57,479 nt of DNA. Source: an uncultured Cellulophaga sp. Its GTDB lineage: Bacteria > Bacteroidota > Bacteroidia > Flavobacteriales > Flavobacteriaceae. The notes under the pieces are model-generated. The model was not told where the DNA came from and searched no databases. It was given only the letters and a program-made list of their open reading frames with translations. Shown here in pieces: positions 8,065-16,686 of the stretch. The first letter of the stretch is position 1. Every line of letters begins with the position of its first letter. The DNA is taken from assembly GCA_947491225.1 (NCBI GenBank), contig CANLIE010000019.1, positions 1 through 57,479 of the forward strand. The letters are read 5' to 3'. Both the position numbers and the translations under genes were made by a program.

Positions 8065-10266
8065 TTAATCTTTTTTCAAGGTCAAAATAACTTTTGTACC
8101 TGATTCATCTTCATATAAATCCTGAATCTGTACTGTTACTTTATCTTTATACATTTCATTTAAAATAGCAACTCTTTTTTTTATGTTTCCCATTCCTTTG
8201 GAACGTTGTTTTTTTTGATTTTCTGTCTTCAATACTGCAGATTTTTTTCTTCCTATTCCATTATCTTCAATTATAACCTCTAATGCATCTTTATTTTTTT
8301 GTTTCAGATTAATGTTTAAAAACCCTTGCTCTTCCTTATATCGCAACCCGTGCCATATGGCATTTTCTATATAAGGCTGTAATAACATTGGTGGTATTTT
8401 AAAAGAATCTATATCTATATAATTATCTATATAGATAGAATAATTAAACTTATCTGAAAAACGGGAGTGTTCTAATTTTACGTATAATTCTAATAACTCT
8501 AACTCCTTGGAAAGTGGAATAAAATCTTCTTCTGAATTCTCTAACACGGCTCTCATTAGTGTAGAAAACTCACTTAAGAATCTATTAGCACTACGTTCGT
8601 CATTCTTAGATATATAATTATTTACCGAGTTTAATGCATTGAATATAAAATGCGGATTCATTTGAGATCGTAATGACTTTAATGCCAGTAGGTTATTGGC
8701 TAATTTTTGTTGTTTATTACTCCTATAAAAAAAGAATGAAGCCAAACCAAACAAAATTAATCCAAAAATCAAAGCATAAATTAACAACTGCTGCTTTTTT
8801 GTTGTTGTAGTATATAAGTCTTGTTTGGTTTTTGCCAAGCTATATTTACTTTCTGTAAGCTCTTTGTCTTTCTCTAAGCCTGTGATACGATTTTGTTTTG
8901 CTCTTATTTGTTTGCTCAATCTTTCTGCCCTAGATATCTCTTGTTCTTTGCGTGCATATAAAGTATCTACTACAGCAGCATACTTTTTATAAGAATCCAA
9001 TGCTTTTTCATAATCTCCTTTATTATCATATACTTCTGACAATTTTCGTGTGGCATCTTTTTGCACTACTAAATCATCATCATTTGCAGCATCTGTAATA
9101 CTTTTTTCTAAATACGGTATTGCCTCATCTAGTTTATCCTGAACAATTAATGTGTTTGCTATTTTATAATTTATTCGCTGACTGGTTATTGGGTTGTCCT
9201 TGACGTTTCCTAGAGTTTTATCTTCTTCCTTTTTTGTTCTCTTTAAAAGGTTTAACTCGTCTAAACTTTTTTTACGAAGCTCTATCTCTTTATCATACAA
9301 GCTATTTTTACTGTAAAAATCGGCTGCTCTATCCTTTACTTCTAATGATTTTTGTGGCGCTTCTTTCTCTGCAGATTGTAAAGAGTTATCAAAATATTCT
9401 TGTGCTTCTTCCGCTTGATTAGCTTCCGCATAAGCTTCCGCTATTTTTGTGTTTAAATCTGTTACCTTAGGTGATATTATTTCTTCTTTGGCTACTTTTA
9501 ACCCATTAGCATAATTTGCTACTGCTTTATTTGCATTTTGCAACCCTTTATAGGCGTCACCTAGCCCTTCATAAATCTGAATTCTTTGGTATGCAGTTAA
9601 TTTTCTATTGTTTACCAACTTCTGAAATTGATTTTCTGCATTTTTGTACTCTTTATTTAGCACATAAGCATTCCCTAATAAAATTTGAGTTTTTAGAGAT
9701 TCCTCTGCCTCCAACGATTCTTTATAGTTGTCTATAGCAAGGTCATATTGCTTATGATATTGATATATTTCTCCTAACAAAGAGAATGACTCCGAGCGTT
9801 CTTTGTTGTTTCCTATCTTATTTAATTGCTCTAAGGAAACTCTAATATAATCTATACTTTTTCCTAGGTCATCCTTTTTATACTGATTTGCAGAATCTAA
9901 ATAAGCTTTATGTAAAACACTTTTACTCTTATTAAGTGTTCCTCTTTTTCTTATGCCCGTATCATAACCCTCAACCAAAACATCTACATCCTCGTTATTT
10001 ATAACTCTATACTGTACAGTCTCAAATTCTGGACTTTCAAACAAAAGGTCATCTCCTAACATTACTTTTATTTTATATTCACCAAATGCGTTGGTAAATA
10101 CAAAACCTCCACTAGTGGCAGAAACCTGAACACCAGAAATTGGCTGACTATTTTCCTTGCCCTTGACTACACCTTTTATCTCAATTTTTTTAGACTCATT
10201 CACTTGAGAAAATGCAACAACACAAGAAAACAAAAATAATATATATATGTATTTTTTAATGCTCAT
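8065..10266 (-). CDS. LytS-type sensor histidine kinase with TPR region
   Basis: The start at 10266 is chosen because it gives a signal peptide (MSIKKYIYILFLFSCVVAFSQ); the frame stays open to 10344. After the signal come a carboxypeptidase-regulatory-like beta domain (about 30-100), about eight TPR helix pairs (130-420), a coiled coil, and one membrane helix (about 497-517). The cytoplasmic His_kinase domain has the H-box MNPHFIFNALNSVNNYI. The HATPase domain has IENAIWHGLRYK, EDNGIGRKKS and GMGNIKKR. Periplasmic TPRs probably sense a peptide or partner protein. It pairs with the LytTR regulator just downstream. The class is common in Bacteroidota. Confidence 0.93.
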   Translation of the reverse strand: MSIKKYIYILFLFSCVVAFSQVNESKKIEIKGVVKGKENSQPISGVQVSATSGGFVFTNAFGEYKIKVMLGDDLLFESPEFETVQYRVINNEDVDVLVEGYDTGIRKRGTLNKSKSVLHKAYLDSANQYKKDDLGKSIDYIRVSLEQLNKIGNNKERSESFSLLGEIYQYHKQYDLAIDNYKESLEAEESLKTQILLGNAYVLNKEYKNAENQFQKLVNNRKLTAYQRIQIYEGLGDAYKGLQNANKAVANYANGLKVAKEEIISPKVTDLNTKIAEAYAEANQAEEAQEYFDNSLQSAEKEAPQKSLEVKDRAADFYSKNSLYDKEIELRKKSLDELNLLKRTKKEEDKTLGNVKDNPITSQRINYKIANTLIVQDKLDEAIPYLEKSITDAANDDDLVVQKDATRKLSEVYDNKGDYEKALDSYKKYAAVVDTLYARKEQEISRAERLSKQIRAKQNRITGLEKDKELTESKYSLAKTKQDLYTTTTKKQQLLIYALIFGLILFGLASFFFYRSNKQQKLANNLLALKSLRSQMNPHFIFNALNSVNNYISKNDERSANRFLSEFSTLMRAVLENSEEDFIPLSKELELLELYVKLEHSRFSDKFNYSIYIDNYIDIDSFKIPPMLLQPYIENAIWHGLRYKEEQGFLNINLKQKNKDALEVIIEDNGIGRKKSAVLKTENQKKQRSKGMGNIKKRVAILNEMYKDKVTVQIQDLYEDESGTKVILTLKKD

Positions 10267-10472
10267 TTTTTTATTAGATATGGTAAACTTAAGTGTTTTA
10301 TATGATTCAAAAAAATCATAAAACACTACAATTATAAGGAACAATACTCATTTTTACCGCATTACAAAGTCAGTAGGTCTGTTCACTCATTCAAAACAAC
10401 GTTTTACTCATTACCTATTTTTTTAGAAATACTTTAAAAATATTTTTACAGCATAACAAAAAAATAAAAACA

Positions 10473-11642
10473 ATGAGAAATTTAAAACAGATCACAAGCA
10501 TAGCTTTATTATCCCTTACATTGACCAGTACTTTTGGCTGTGAACATAAACCAAAAAACAACATAGTAGCGCAAGCTGTAGTAAAAACTGAAAAACCATC
10601 AAAAAACATTGTAAAAATTGCACTATTATTAGACACTAGTAACAGTATGGATGGCTTAATAAGCCAAGCAAAAGCACAATTGTGGGATATTGTAAACAAA
10701 TTTAGTTATGTAAAATGTGGTAATGAATTACGTCCACAATTACAAATAGCCCTATATGAATATGGAAACGATAATTTATCTGCAAAAGAAGGACACATAA
10801 GACAAGTTATTGGGTTCAGTAGTGATTTGGATGAGATTTCTGAAAAGCTATTTTCGCTTACCACTAATGGCGGAGAAGAGTATTGCGGAGAAGTAATACA
10901 TACATCTCTTAAGCAATTAGATTGGGGCAAAAATCCTGACAATCTTAAAATGATTTTCATTGCAGGAAATGAACCTTTTAACCAAGGTAAACTAAATTAC
11001 AAAGATGCTGTTACCAATGCTAAGGAAAAAGACGTTGTTGTAAATACTATCTTTTGTGGAAACTATGAACAAGGTGTTTCTACCGAATGGAAAAATGGAG
11101 CCAAATTAACCGGAGGAGAATACATAGCCATTGACCATAACAAGCAAGTAGTACAAATAGATACTCCTTATGATGAAATTATTATTAAATTAAATGATAA
11201 ACTCAACAAAACTTATATTTCTTATGGAAGCTTAGGAGAAGCTAAGATGCAATTACAATCCACACAAGACGATAAAGCTGCCAAATTGGAAGAAGCTGTA
11301 ATTGTTAAAAGAGCGGTAAGCAAGAGTTCTAGATTATACTCCAACTCTTCTTGGGATTTAGTTGATGCATCTAAGAATAAAGATTTTGACATTACTAAAA
11401 TTAAAAAAGAACAATTGCCAAAAGAATTACGAAATAAATCTGAAACTGAGATTAAGACTTATATAAAAGACAAAAAAGAAGAGCGAATTGCAATTCAAAA
11501 AGAAATTCAAGAATTAAATACAAAGCGTGAAGCTTTTATAACAAAAAATCAAAAAGAAGGTAGTAAAGGAGAACTAGAAAATGCTATGTTATCTGCAATT
11601 ACAAAACAAGCAGCAACCAAAAATTATACGTGGGACAAGTAA
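10473..11642 (+). CDS. VWA-domain lipoprotein
   Basis: The N-terminus has a hydrophobic signal ending TSTFGC, a tolerable lipobox, so the mature protein is probably a lipoprotein. A von Willebrand factor A domain follows (about 50-230). Its metal-ion-dependent adhesion site DTSNSM, in VKIALLLDTSNSM, is intact. The last 150 residues are charged and helical, rich in Lys and Glu. VWA proteins bind partners through the metal site; the partner here is unknown. The gene stands alone, divergent from the sensor kinase and convergent with the next PorP/SprF gene. Confidence 0.8.
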   Translation: MRNLKQITSIALLSLTLTSTFGCEHKPKNNIVAQAVVKTEKPSKNIVKIALLLDTSNSMDGLISQAKAQLWDIVNKFSYVKCGNELRPQLQIALYEYGNDNLSAKEGHIRQVIGFSSDLDEISEKLFSLTTNGGEEYCGEVIHTSLKQLDWGKNPDNLKMIFIAGNEPFNQGKLNYKDAVTNAKEKDVVVNTIFCGNYEQGVSTEWKNGAKLTGGEYIAIDHNKQVVQIDTPYDEIIIKLNDKLNKTYISYGSLGEAKMQLQSTQDDKAAKLEEAVIVKRAVSKSSRLYSNSSWDLVDASKNKDFDITKIKKEQLPKELRNKSETEIKTYIKDKKEERIAIQKEIQELNTKREAFITKNQKEGSKGELENAMLSAITKQAATKNYTWDK

Positions 11643-11653
11643 AAAAGACTCTT

Positions 11654-11721
11654 TAGACAAAATAGGTTAGTTAGTACACTTTTATAAAAAGTCTCTGCTA
11701 ATCTATTTTCTCTTTTGTCTA
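11654..11721. terminator. Bidirectional terminator between convergent genes
   Basis: An interrupted inverted repeat pairs the arm at 11654-11670 (TAGACAAAATAGGTTAG) with 11697-11708 and 11712-11721. T-rich flanks occur on both strands. It separates the VWA gene (+) from the convergent PorP/SprF gene (-), and overlaps that gene's stop codon. The stem is imperfect. Confidence 0.45.
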
Positions 11722-12744
11722 ATAATTTACAGCTGGACATTTACAGTCATACTTACTTTCTGAAATTTGTCCAAAATTGTACCCTAATGTTATTTGATGA
11801 AACCCTCCATTATCAAATCGTATGTCTCCCATTTGATAGGAGTAATTGTAAGAAACCAAAAAATTCTTATAGTTTACACCAACAATAGGTGTTATTAATT
11901 GCAAACGCTGTTCTTTTATACTTCCACTATTATTTTGATATAAAGCACCATCAAAACTACGTCTATACGAAACTCCACCCCAAAGTGTGCCAAAATCCAT
12001 TTTTTTATACACTTTAGCATTCATATCAATAGTTTTTTCTTTTGTAAAATCTGTCATTTGCAACATTATGGAAGGCTCTAATTGCCAATCACTTTTTCCA
12101 AAAACATAACCCGCAGACAACAAATACCTTCTTAAATTATCTACAACTGTGGCATTAGGATTATCTGTTCTATCTTTATAATATACATTACGTTTGCTAT
12201 TTAAGACATTTAATACTGTAATATGCGCATAAAATTCCATAAAATTATATGAAACTCCTAAGTCCATATTATAATAAGAAGAACTTATGTTACCACCTGT
12301 AACAATTGGATCTGGAATAACTGAATTAAATTCACTCTCATCTAAATTACTTTGCATTAACCCTGCACTTACACCAAAAGAAACCTGATTTAAATTTCGT
12401 AAATCCCTAGAAAAACGCAAATGATGCGCATATGTTAATTTTAATCCAGTTTGTGAATGGTAACCATTGGCATCATTGAATATAATAGCTCCAACTCCAC
12501 TCTTTTCATTTAACCTGTAGTGGGCATTTAATGTTTGTAAATTAGGTGCATCTTCCACATCAAACCATTGCTTTCTGATGGTTGCTCTTATTTTTCCCCC
12601 TTCTCCTATACCTGCCATAGACGGGTGTACCAAATAGTAATTATCTGACAAATAATCAAAATAAACTGGAATTCCTTCTTGTGCTACCATAGTAGTAACA
12701 CTTAATAATATAAAAGAAAACAAAGCTAACAAAGAGTTTTTCAT
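11719..12744 (-). CDS. PorP/SprF family type IX secretion membrane protein (second copy)
   Basis: A signal peptide ending TMVAQ is followed by the family start IPVYFDYLSDNYYLVHPSMAGIG and beta-barrel strands to the C-terminal YNFGQISESKYDC. The 341-aa length is typical. Unlike the copy near 2-3 kb it has no adhesin gene beside it, so its substrate partner must be elsewhere. It is transcribed from a clear promoter (12771-12801). The C-terminal CKCPAVNY tail is unusual. Confidence 0.88.
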   Translation of the reverse strand: MKNSLLALFSFILLSVTTMVAQEGIPVYFDYLSDNYYLVHPSMAGIGEGGKIRATIRKQWFDVEDAPNLQTLNAHYRLNEKSGVGAIIFNDANGYHSQTGLKLTYAHHLRFSRDLRNLNQVSFGVSAGLMQSNLDESEFNSVIPDPIVTGGNISSSYYNMDLGVSYNFMEFYAHITVLNVLNSKRNVYYKDRTDNPNATVVDNLRRYLLSAGYVFGKSDWQLEPSIMLQMTDFTKEKTIDMNAKVYKKMDFGTLWGGVSYRRSFDGALYQNNSGSIKEQRLQLITPIVGVNYKNFLVSYNYSYQMGDIRFDNGGFHQITLGYNFGQISESKYDCKCPAVNY

Positions 12745-12770
12745 AAAGTAGGTTAAAAGTGCAAAAGTAT

Positions 12771-12801
12771 CAAATATAAATTAAAACGTTAATAACCACA
12801 A
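12771..12801 (-). promoter_or_regulatory. Promoter TTG-N20-TATATTTG
   Basis: Read on the minus strand, TTG (complement of 12799-12801) is followed by exactly 20 bases and TATATTTG (complement of 12771-12778). This is a full match to the Bacteroidota housekeeping consensus. It lies 27 bases before the PorP/SprF start codon. A second -7-like TACTTTTG lies 9 bases downstream. Confidence 0.65.
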
Positions 12802-12834
12802 TATTATTATCTATGCTGTCACTGATTTTGTTTG

Positions 12835-12842
12835 TATTTTTG
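12835..12842 (+). promoter_or_regulatory. -7 element for the Nfu gene
   Basis: TATTTTTG matches TAnnTTTG, 19 bases before the chosen ATG. No TTG lies at the expected -33 position. Confidence 0.4.
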
Positions 12843-12861
12843 TGAAAATTATTTTTTTAAT

Positions 12862-13764
12862 ATGAAAGAGTTTAACATAACAATATATACAACAACAAAT
12901 CCAGCTATTTTAAAGTTTGAAACAAACCATTTCATAACCAAGAACAATAGTTATGAGTTTAAAAATATAGATGAAGCTAAAAACTCTCCTTTAGCGCAAC
13001 AATTATTTTATTTACCATTTATAAAAACTGTATACATTTCTGGTAATTTTATTGCTTTAGAACGTTTTGATATTGTTTCTTGGGATGATGTACGTGATGA
13101 AGTAGCCCAACAATTAACAGAATACTTAAACAGTGGAGAACCCATTGTTCATGAAGAATCTACCCCTCAAAACATTCCTGCAACCGTGTATGCTGAAAAT
13201 ACACCTAATCCCTCAGCTATGCGTTTTGTTGCCAATAAATTAATTGTACCTACCATTTTTGAGTTTAAAAACATTAGTGAAGCTAAAGATTCTGAATTAG
13301 CAACTGAACTATTTAAATACCCCTATGTAAAAGAGGTTTTTCTAGACGAAAATTATGTTTCTGTCACAAAACATGATACAGTAGATTGGAATGAAATTAC
13401 TATGGAGGTAAGAGAACATATACAAAATTTCTTATCTGCTGGGAGAGAAGTTGTTTCCTTAACCAGTATAAAAAAACAAAAAGAAGAAGCGCCAGCTAGT
13501 AAATTGCAAGATGAAAATTTAGATGACACATCTAAACAAATCATAGATATTTTAGAGGAGTATGTAAAACCTGCTGTTGCTAGTGATGGTGGCAATATAC
13601 TATTTAAATCATATGAAGAAGATACCAAAAGAGTAAACGTTATTTTACAAGGAGCCTGTAGCGGTTGTCCGTCATCAACTTTTACACTTAAAAATGGAAT
13701 AGAAAATATGCTTAAAAATATGATGGGAGATAAAATAAACGAAGTTGTAGCGTTAAATGGATAA
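12862..13764 (+). CDS. Nfu/NifU-type Fe-S cluster scaffold with duplicated N-terminal domain
   Basis: The start at 12862 (MKEFNITIYTT) is preferred over the longer open frame from 12832, because a -7 element TATTTTTG lies at 12835-12842. Two copies of the Nfu N-terminal domain (about 1-95 and 105-200) share the NP(A/S)...F pattern, FKNI-EAK and YPYVKEVF-type motifs. A C-terminal NifU domain follows (about 225-300). It keeps the cluster-binding CxxC in GACSGCPSS. It probably carries and transfers 4Fe-4S clusters in the cytoplasm. The duplication is seen directly; the function is from the family. Confidence 0.9.
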   Translation: MKEFNITIYTTTNPAILKFETNHFITKNNSYEFKNIDEAKNSPLAQQLFYLPFIKTVYISGNFIALERFDIVSWDDVRDEVAQQLTEYLNSGEPIVHEESTPQNIPATVYAENTPNPSAMRFVANKLIVPTIFEFKNISEAKDSELATELFKYPYVKEVFLDENYVSVTKHDTVDWNEITMEVREHIQNFLSAGREVVSLTSIKKQKEEAPASKLQDENLDDTSKQIIDILEEYVKPAVASDGGNILFKSYEEDTKRVNVILQGACSGCPSSTFTLKNGIENMLKNMMGDKINEVVALNG

Positions 13765-13826
13765 ATAGCATTTTAGATTTCAATTATATTTTTTTATATT
13801 TATAAAAAATCAAAACACTATAAATT

Positions 13827-14027
13827 ATGGCAATTTTAAAAGTAATTGAAGTATTATCCAACTCTGAAAAAAGCTGGGAAGACGCAACAAAAAAAGCAGT
13901 TGCACAAGCGGCTAAATCTGTAAAAAATATTAAATCTGTTTATGTACAAGATCAAAGCGCAATTGTAAAAGATGGTGAAGTGTCAGAATTTAGGGTAAAT
14001 GTTAAAATAACTTTTGAAGTTAAATAA
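13827..14027 (+). CDS. Dodecin family flavin-binding protein
   Basis: This 66-aa protein has the dodecin pattern: VIEVLSNSEKSWEDA, the helix TKKAVAQAAKSVKNIKS, and the C-terminal strands EFRVNVKITFEV. Dodecins assemble into hollow 12-mers that bind riboflavin or FMN and buffer free flavin. The flavin-stacking Trp (SW in SEKSWEDA) is present. It lies 62 bases after the Nfu gene and ends in a strong terminator. The family call is firm. Confidence 0.93.
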   Translation: MAILKVIEVLSNSEKSWEDATKKAVAQAAKSVKNIKSVYVQDQSAIVKDGEVSEFRVNVKITFEVK

Positions 14028-14056
14028 ATATCCCTTTATTTGAGTAATATTAATTG

Positions 14057-14083
14057 GCGTCTTATAATAAAGACGCTTTTTTT
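14057..14083 (+). terminator. Intrinsic terminator after dodecin
   Basis: A perfect 7-bp stem GCGTCTT/AAGACGC with loop ATAATA is followed by seven T, 29 bases after the dodecin stop. Confidence 0.85.
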
Positions 14084-14280
14084 ATAGAATATAATGGCGA
14101 AAAACAGCTTTTTCATTATATTTTAGTTCTAATCATTTAGGGTCTACTCATAACACTACAAACTGTAATCTCAGAGCATAAGATTATTAAAGCAAACAAA
14201 AAAGAAGATAAGCTTATTTTTAACTCGCTTTATGAAGCTTATCATTAGTATCACGTATATGAAAAAAAATTAAAAACTTA

Positions 14281-14474
14281 AAAAGAAAACTAATTCCTGA
14301 GGTTTATGTTGCTGAATTGACTTACAACGTTATTAACCTTTCTTTGCGTTTTTGGCAAAATAATGATGCTTTTTAGGCAGCACATTTTGCACCCCTAAAA
14401 AGTTAAAAATTAGATATGATGAAAGCAATATTGACATACCATTTCCACAACGTGTATTACACAATATAAATTAA
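14281..14474 (+). pseudogene. Decayed C-terminal remnant of an MscS-family mechanosensitive channel
   Basis: Translation from 14281 gives PEVYVAELTYNVINLSLRFW..NNDAF, then an in-frame TAG at 14374-14376 where these proteins usually have Trp, then AAHFAPLK. After a -1 slip in an A-run near 14398-14401 the other frame gives IDIPFPQRVLH and ends at 14472-14474. IPFPQ near the C-terminus and the LxLRFW strand are typical of the MscS cytoplasmic domain. Nothing of the membrane region is recognisable upstream (14084-14280 holds no gene). Two lesions and the missing N-terminus make it a pseudogene. Confidence 0.7.
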
Positions 14475-14526
14475 CCTAGGACAAACTATTTATAAAAAAT
14501 GACCTCATTACATAAAATTGATGGAG

Positions 14527-15204
14527 TTACTTTTTTGGTTTTTGAAACATAAAGTCTTTTAAATAATAAGGCTCAAAATAAGCTACATCTTCAAAATCAG
14601 AGATCTTATGTTTCTCATAAGATATACTACACATTTCTTTTGCAGACGGTACTGCATTTAAAATATATTCTACATTTGTATTGTGTAAAGTTTCTTTAAT
14701 TTTCTCTGCACCAGAACCCACAAAGTATACTTTGCTGTACGTTTCTAATAGATTTTGATAAGAAGTTTTATCAATTATTTTAGCTTCAGTTTCTTTAACC
14801 TGATTAAAGTCAGGATCAAATACTGCAGAATACACCTCCATACGTCTTGCATCTAAAACAGCTACTACTGCTTCATTATCTTTTGGTCTAGCTTGATGCG
14901 CCAAACTAAACAAAGTAGCAACAGAAATTAATGGAACATCTAAAGAAAAACACAACCCTTTAGCTGCAGAAACACCTATTCTTAGTCCAGTGTAAGATCC
15001 TGGTCCTTTACTTACAGCTATTGAATTTAAATCTGTTACAGGTAACGACGCCATTTCTAAAACTTCAGCGATAAAAAGATGTAGCTGTTCAGCATGTGAA
15101 AAACTAGCACTATTATATTCCTTTAGCGCCAACATCTGTCCGTCTTTAGCTACACTTACTGAACAATTAGTAGTAGCAGTCTCTATATTTAAAATAAATG
15201 CCAT
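14527..15204 (-). CDS. tsaB: tRNA threonylcarbamoyladenosine biosynthesis protein TsaB
   Basis: The start at 15204 (MAFILNIETATTNCSVSV) is chosen because it begins at the family N-terminus; the frame is open to 15276 but that extension is hydrophobic and unlike TsaB. It has the ASKHA-fold motifs ETATTNCSVS and SKGPGSYTGLRIG. TsaB is the partner of TsaD in making t6A37 on ANN-decoding tRNAs. The 225-aa length is normal. It lies alone, downstream of the export-operon terminator in the same orientation. Confidence 0.93.
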   Translation of the reverse strand: MAFILNIETATTNCSVSVAKDGQMLALKEYNSASFSHAEQLHLFIAEVLEMASLPVTDLNSIAVSKGPGSYTGLRIGVSAAKGLCFSLDVPLISVATLFSLAHQARPKDNEAVVAVLDARRMEVYSAVFDPDFNQVKETEAKIIDKTSYQNLLETYSKVYFVGSGAEKIKETLHNTNVEYILNAVPSAKEMCSISYEKHKISDFEDVAYFEPYYLKDFMFQKPKK

Positions 15205-15270
15205 AATGAACAAAGATACAAGTTCTAACAATAATTTTAACACTATTTCAACTATACAAATACAAAAAAA

Positions 15271-15297
15271 GCCCATTAAACATTTAGTTTAATGGGC
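15271..15297 (-). terminator. Strong terminator of the export operon
   Basis: A perfect 11-bp stem GCCCATTAAAC/GTTTAATGGGC with loop ATTTA is flanked by seven A (15264-15270), which read as T on the minus strand. It lies 21 bases after the TolC-family stop, and the partly T-rich other side may let it act in both directions. Confidence 0.85.
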
Positions 15298-15317
15298 TTT
15301 TAATCATTTATAATACA

Positions 15318-16649
15318 TCACTTTAAGGTAACTGGTATTCCAAAGTAAATTTCTAAAATCTTAATTCTAAAAATATAATTATATTTTGCATTTACTACAT
15401 CTACTGCTGCATTGTCTAACCTAGATTGTGCCTGACTAAAATCAAAAGCATTCATCAACCCAACATTAAAACGTTCTTTAGCAAAATCATATGCTTGTTT
15501 TCTAGCATCATACGTTTTTTGTGCTGCCTCATATCTTTTACCAAAAGACCTAACATCTAAATAAGCCTGATTAACATTTGATTCTAATGTTAACTTTTCT
15601 TGCGCTGCTTGCAGTTTGGTTTGCTCTAAATTTAATTTGGATCTTCTAATATTATTACGCACACCAAACCCATTAAAAATTGGCACATTTAAACTCATAC
15701 CATAACCAATACCATCATTTTCTGATAATTGATCTGCAAAACTAACATTCGTTATTTTTTTAACAAAACTAGAGTAACTAGTATTGTACCCTATAGAAGC
15801 GCTTAAAGTAGGATACAAAGCTCCTTTTGCTATTTTAACATCTTTTTCTGCAATAGCAATATTTGCTTCAGCTAACTTAATGTTACCTCTTATTGTAAGG
15901 GCTTTATCATACACTTCTTTTGCTGTGTAATTATATATATCTGAAGGAGGAACATCATAAGCAGCATCAGTAATATCAAAATTTTGATAATCTGTTATTT
16001 GAAGCATCTGAGCCAAAAATAATCTTTTAAGCAGTATATTATTTTGTCCATTAACTTTTTGCTGATCATAATCTGCCATAGTAGCTTCTAACTCTAATAA
16101 ATCTCCTTTTGGTACTGTACCTGCTTCTACTAAAACCTTTGTACGTTCGTAATCTTTTTCAGAAAGTGCAGACTGTAACTCTATCACTTTTAAAGATTCT
16201 TTACTTGCCAATATGTCTAAATAAGCATTTGCTACATTTAGCACGATATTATCCTTAATCCCTTCTAATCTGTACTGGCTTGCAATAGAATTAAGTTTCG
16301 CCTTATTAAAACGATGTATGTTACGTAAGCCATCAAAAATGGTAACACCAGAAGAAATTCCACCGTTTAAAGAGAAAAAAGTACCTGAAACCCTTTGGTT
16401 TGTAGTTTGATCAAAACCAGAACCTTTACTCCAAGAACCGTTAGTAGATGCATTTAAACTTGGTAAAAAGCCTCCAAGTGCATCAGACTCTCCTAATTTT
16501 GTACTCTCTAATTGTATCTCTAATTGCTTTACATCTATATTGTTTTCTAAAGCATTATTAATACATTCTTCAATACTCCATTTTTTTTGCTGAGCAGTAG
16601 TAAGCCCAACAACAAAAAGAAGTAGTACTATTAATATCTTAAATTTCAT
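15318..16649 (-). CDS. TolC-family outer-membrane efflux protein
   Basis: A signal peptide ending LTTAQ precedes two repeats of the outer-membrane efflux fold, each with long coiled-coil helices (about 20-225 and 230-443). The start WSIEECINNALENN is typical of TolC-like proteins of Bacteroidota. It forms the outer-membrane and periplasmic duct of a tripartite exporter. It is last of five genes (ATPase, two permeases, adaptor, TolC) transcribed together and ending at a strong terminator. Confidence 0.93.
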   Translation of the reverse strand: MKFKILIVLLLFVVGLTTAQQKKWSIEECINNALENNIDVKQLEIQLESTKLGESDALGGFLPSLNASTNGSWSKGSGFDQTTNQRVSGTFFSLNGGISSGVTIFDGLRNIHRFNKAKLNSIASQYRLEGIKDNIVLNVANAYLDILASKESLKVIELQSALSEKDYERTKVLVEAGTVPKGDLLELEATMADYDQQKVNGQNNILLKRLFLAQMLQITDYQNFDITDAAYDVPPSDIYNYTAKEVYDKALTIRGNIKLAEANIAIAEKDVKIAKGALYPTLSASIGYNTSYSSFVKKITNVSFADQLSENDGIGYGMSLNVPIFNGFGVRNNIRRSKLNLEQTKLQAAQEKLTLESNVNQAYLDVRSFGKRYEAAQKTYDARKQAYDFAKERFNVGLMNAFDFSQAQSRLDNAAVDVVNAKYNYIFRIKILEIYFGIPVTLK

Positions 16650-16686
16650 ATGTTTTATATTGATGATTTTTTTCTTTTTTTAAGTT

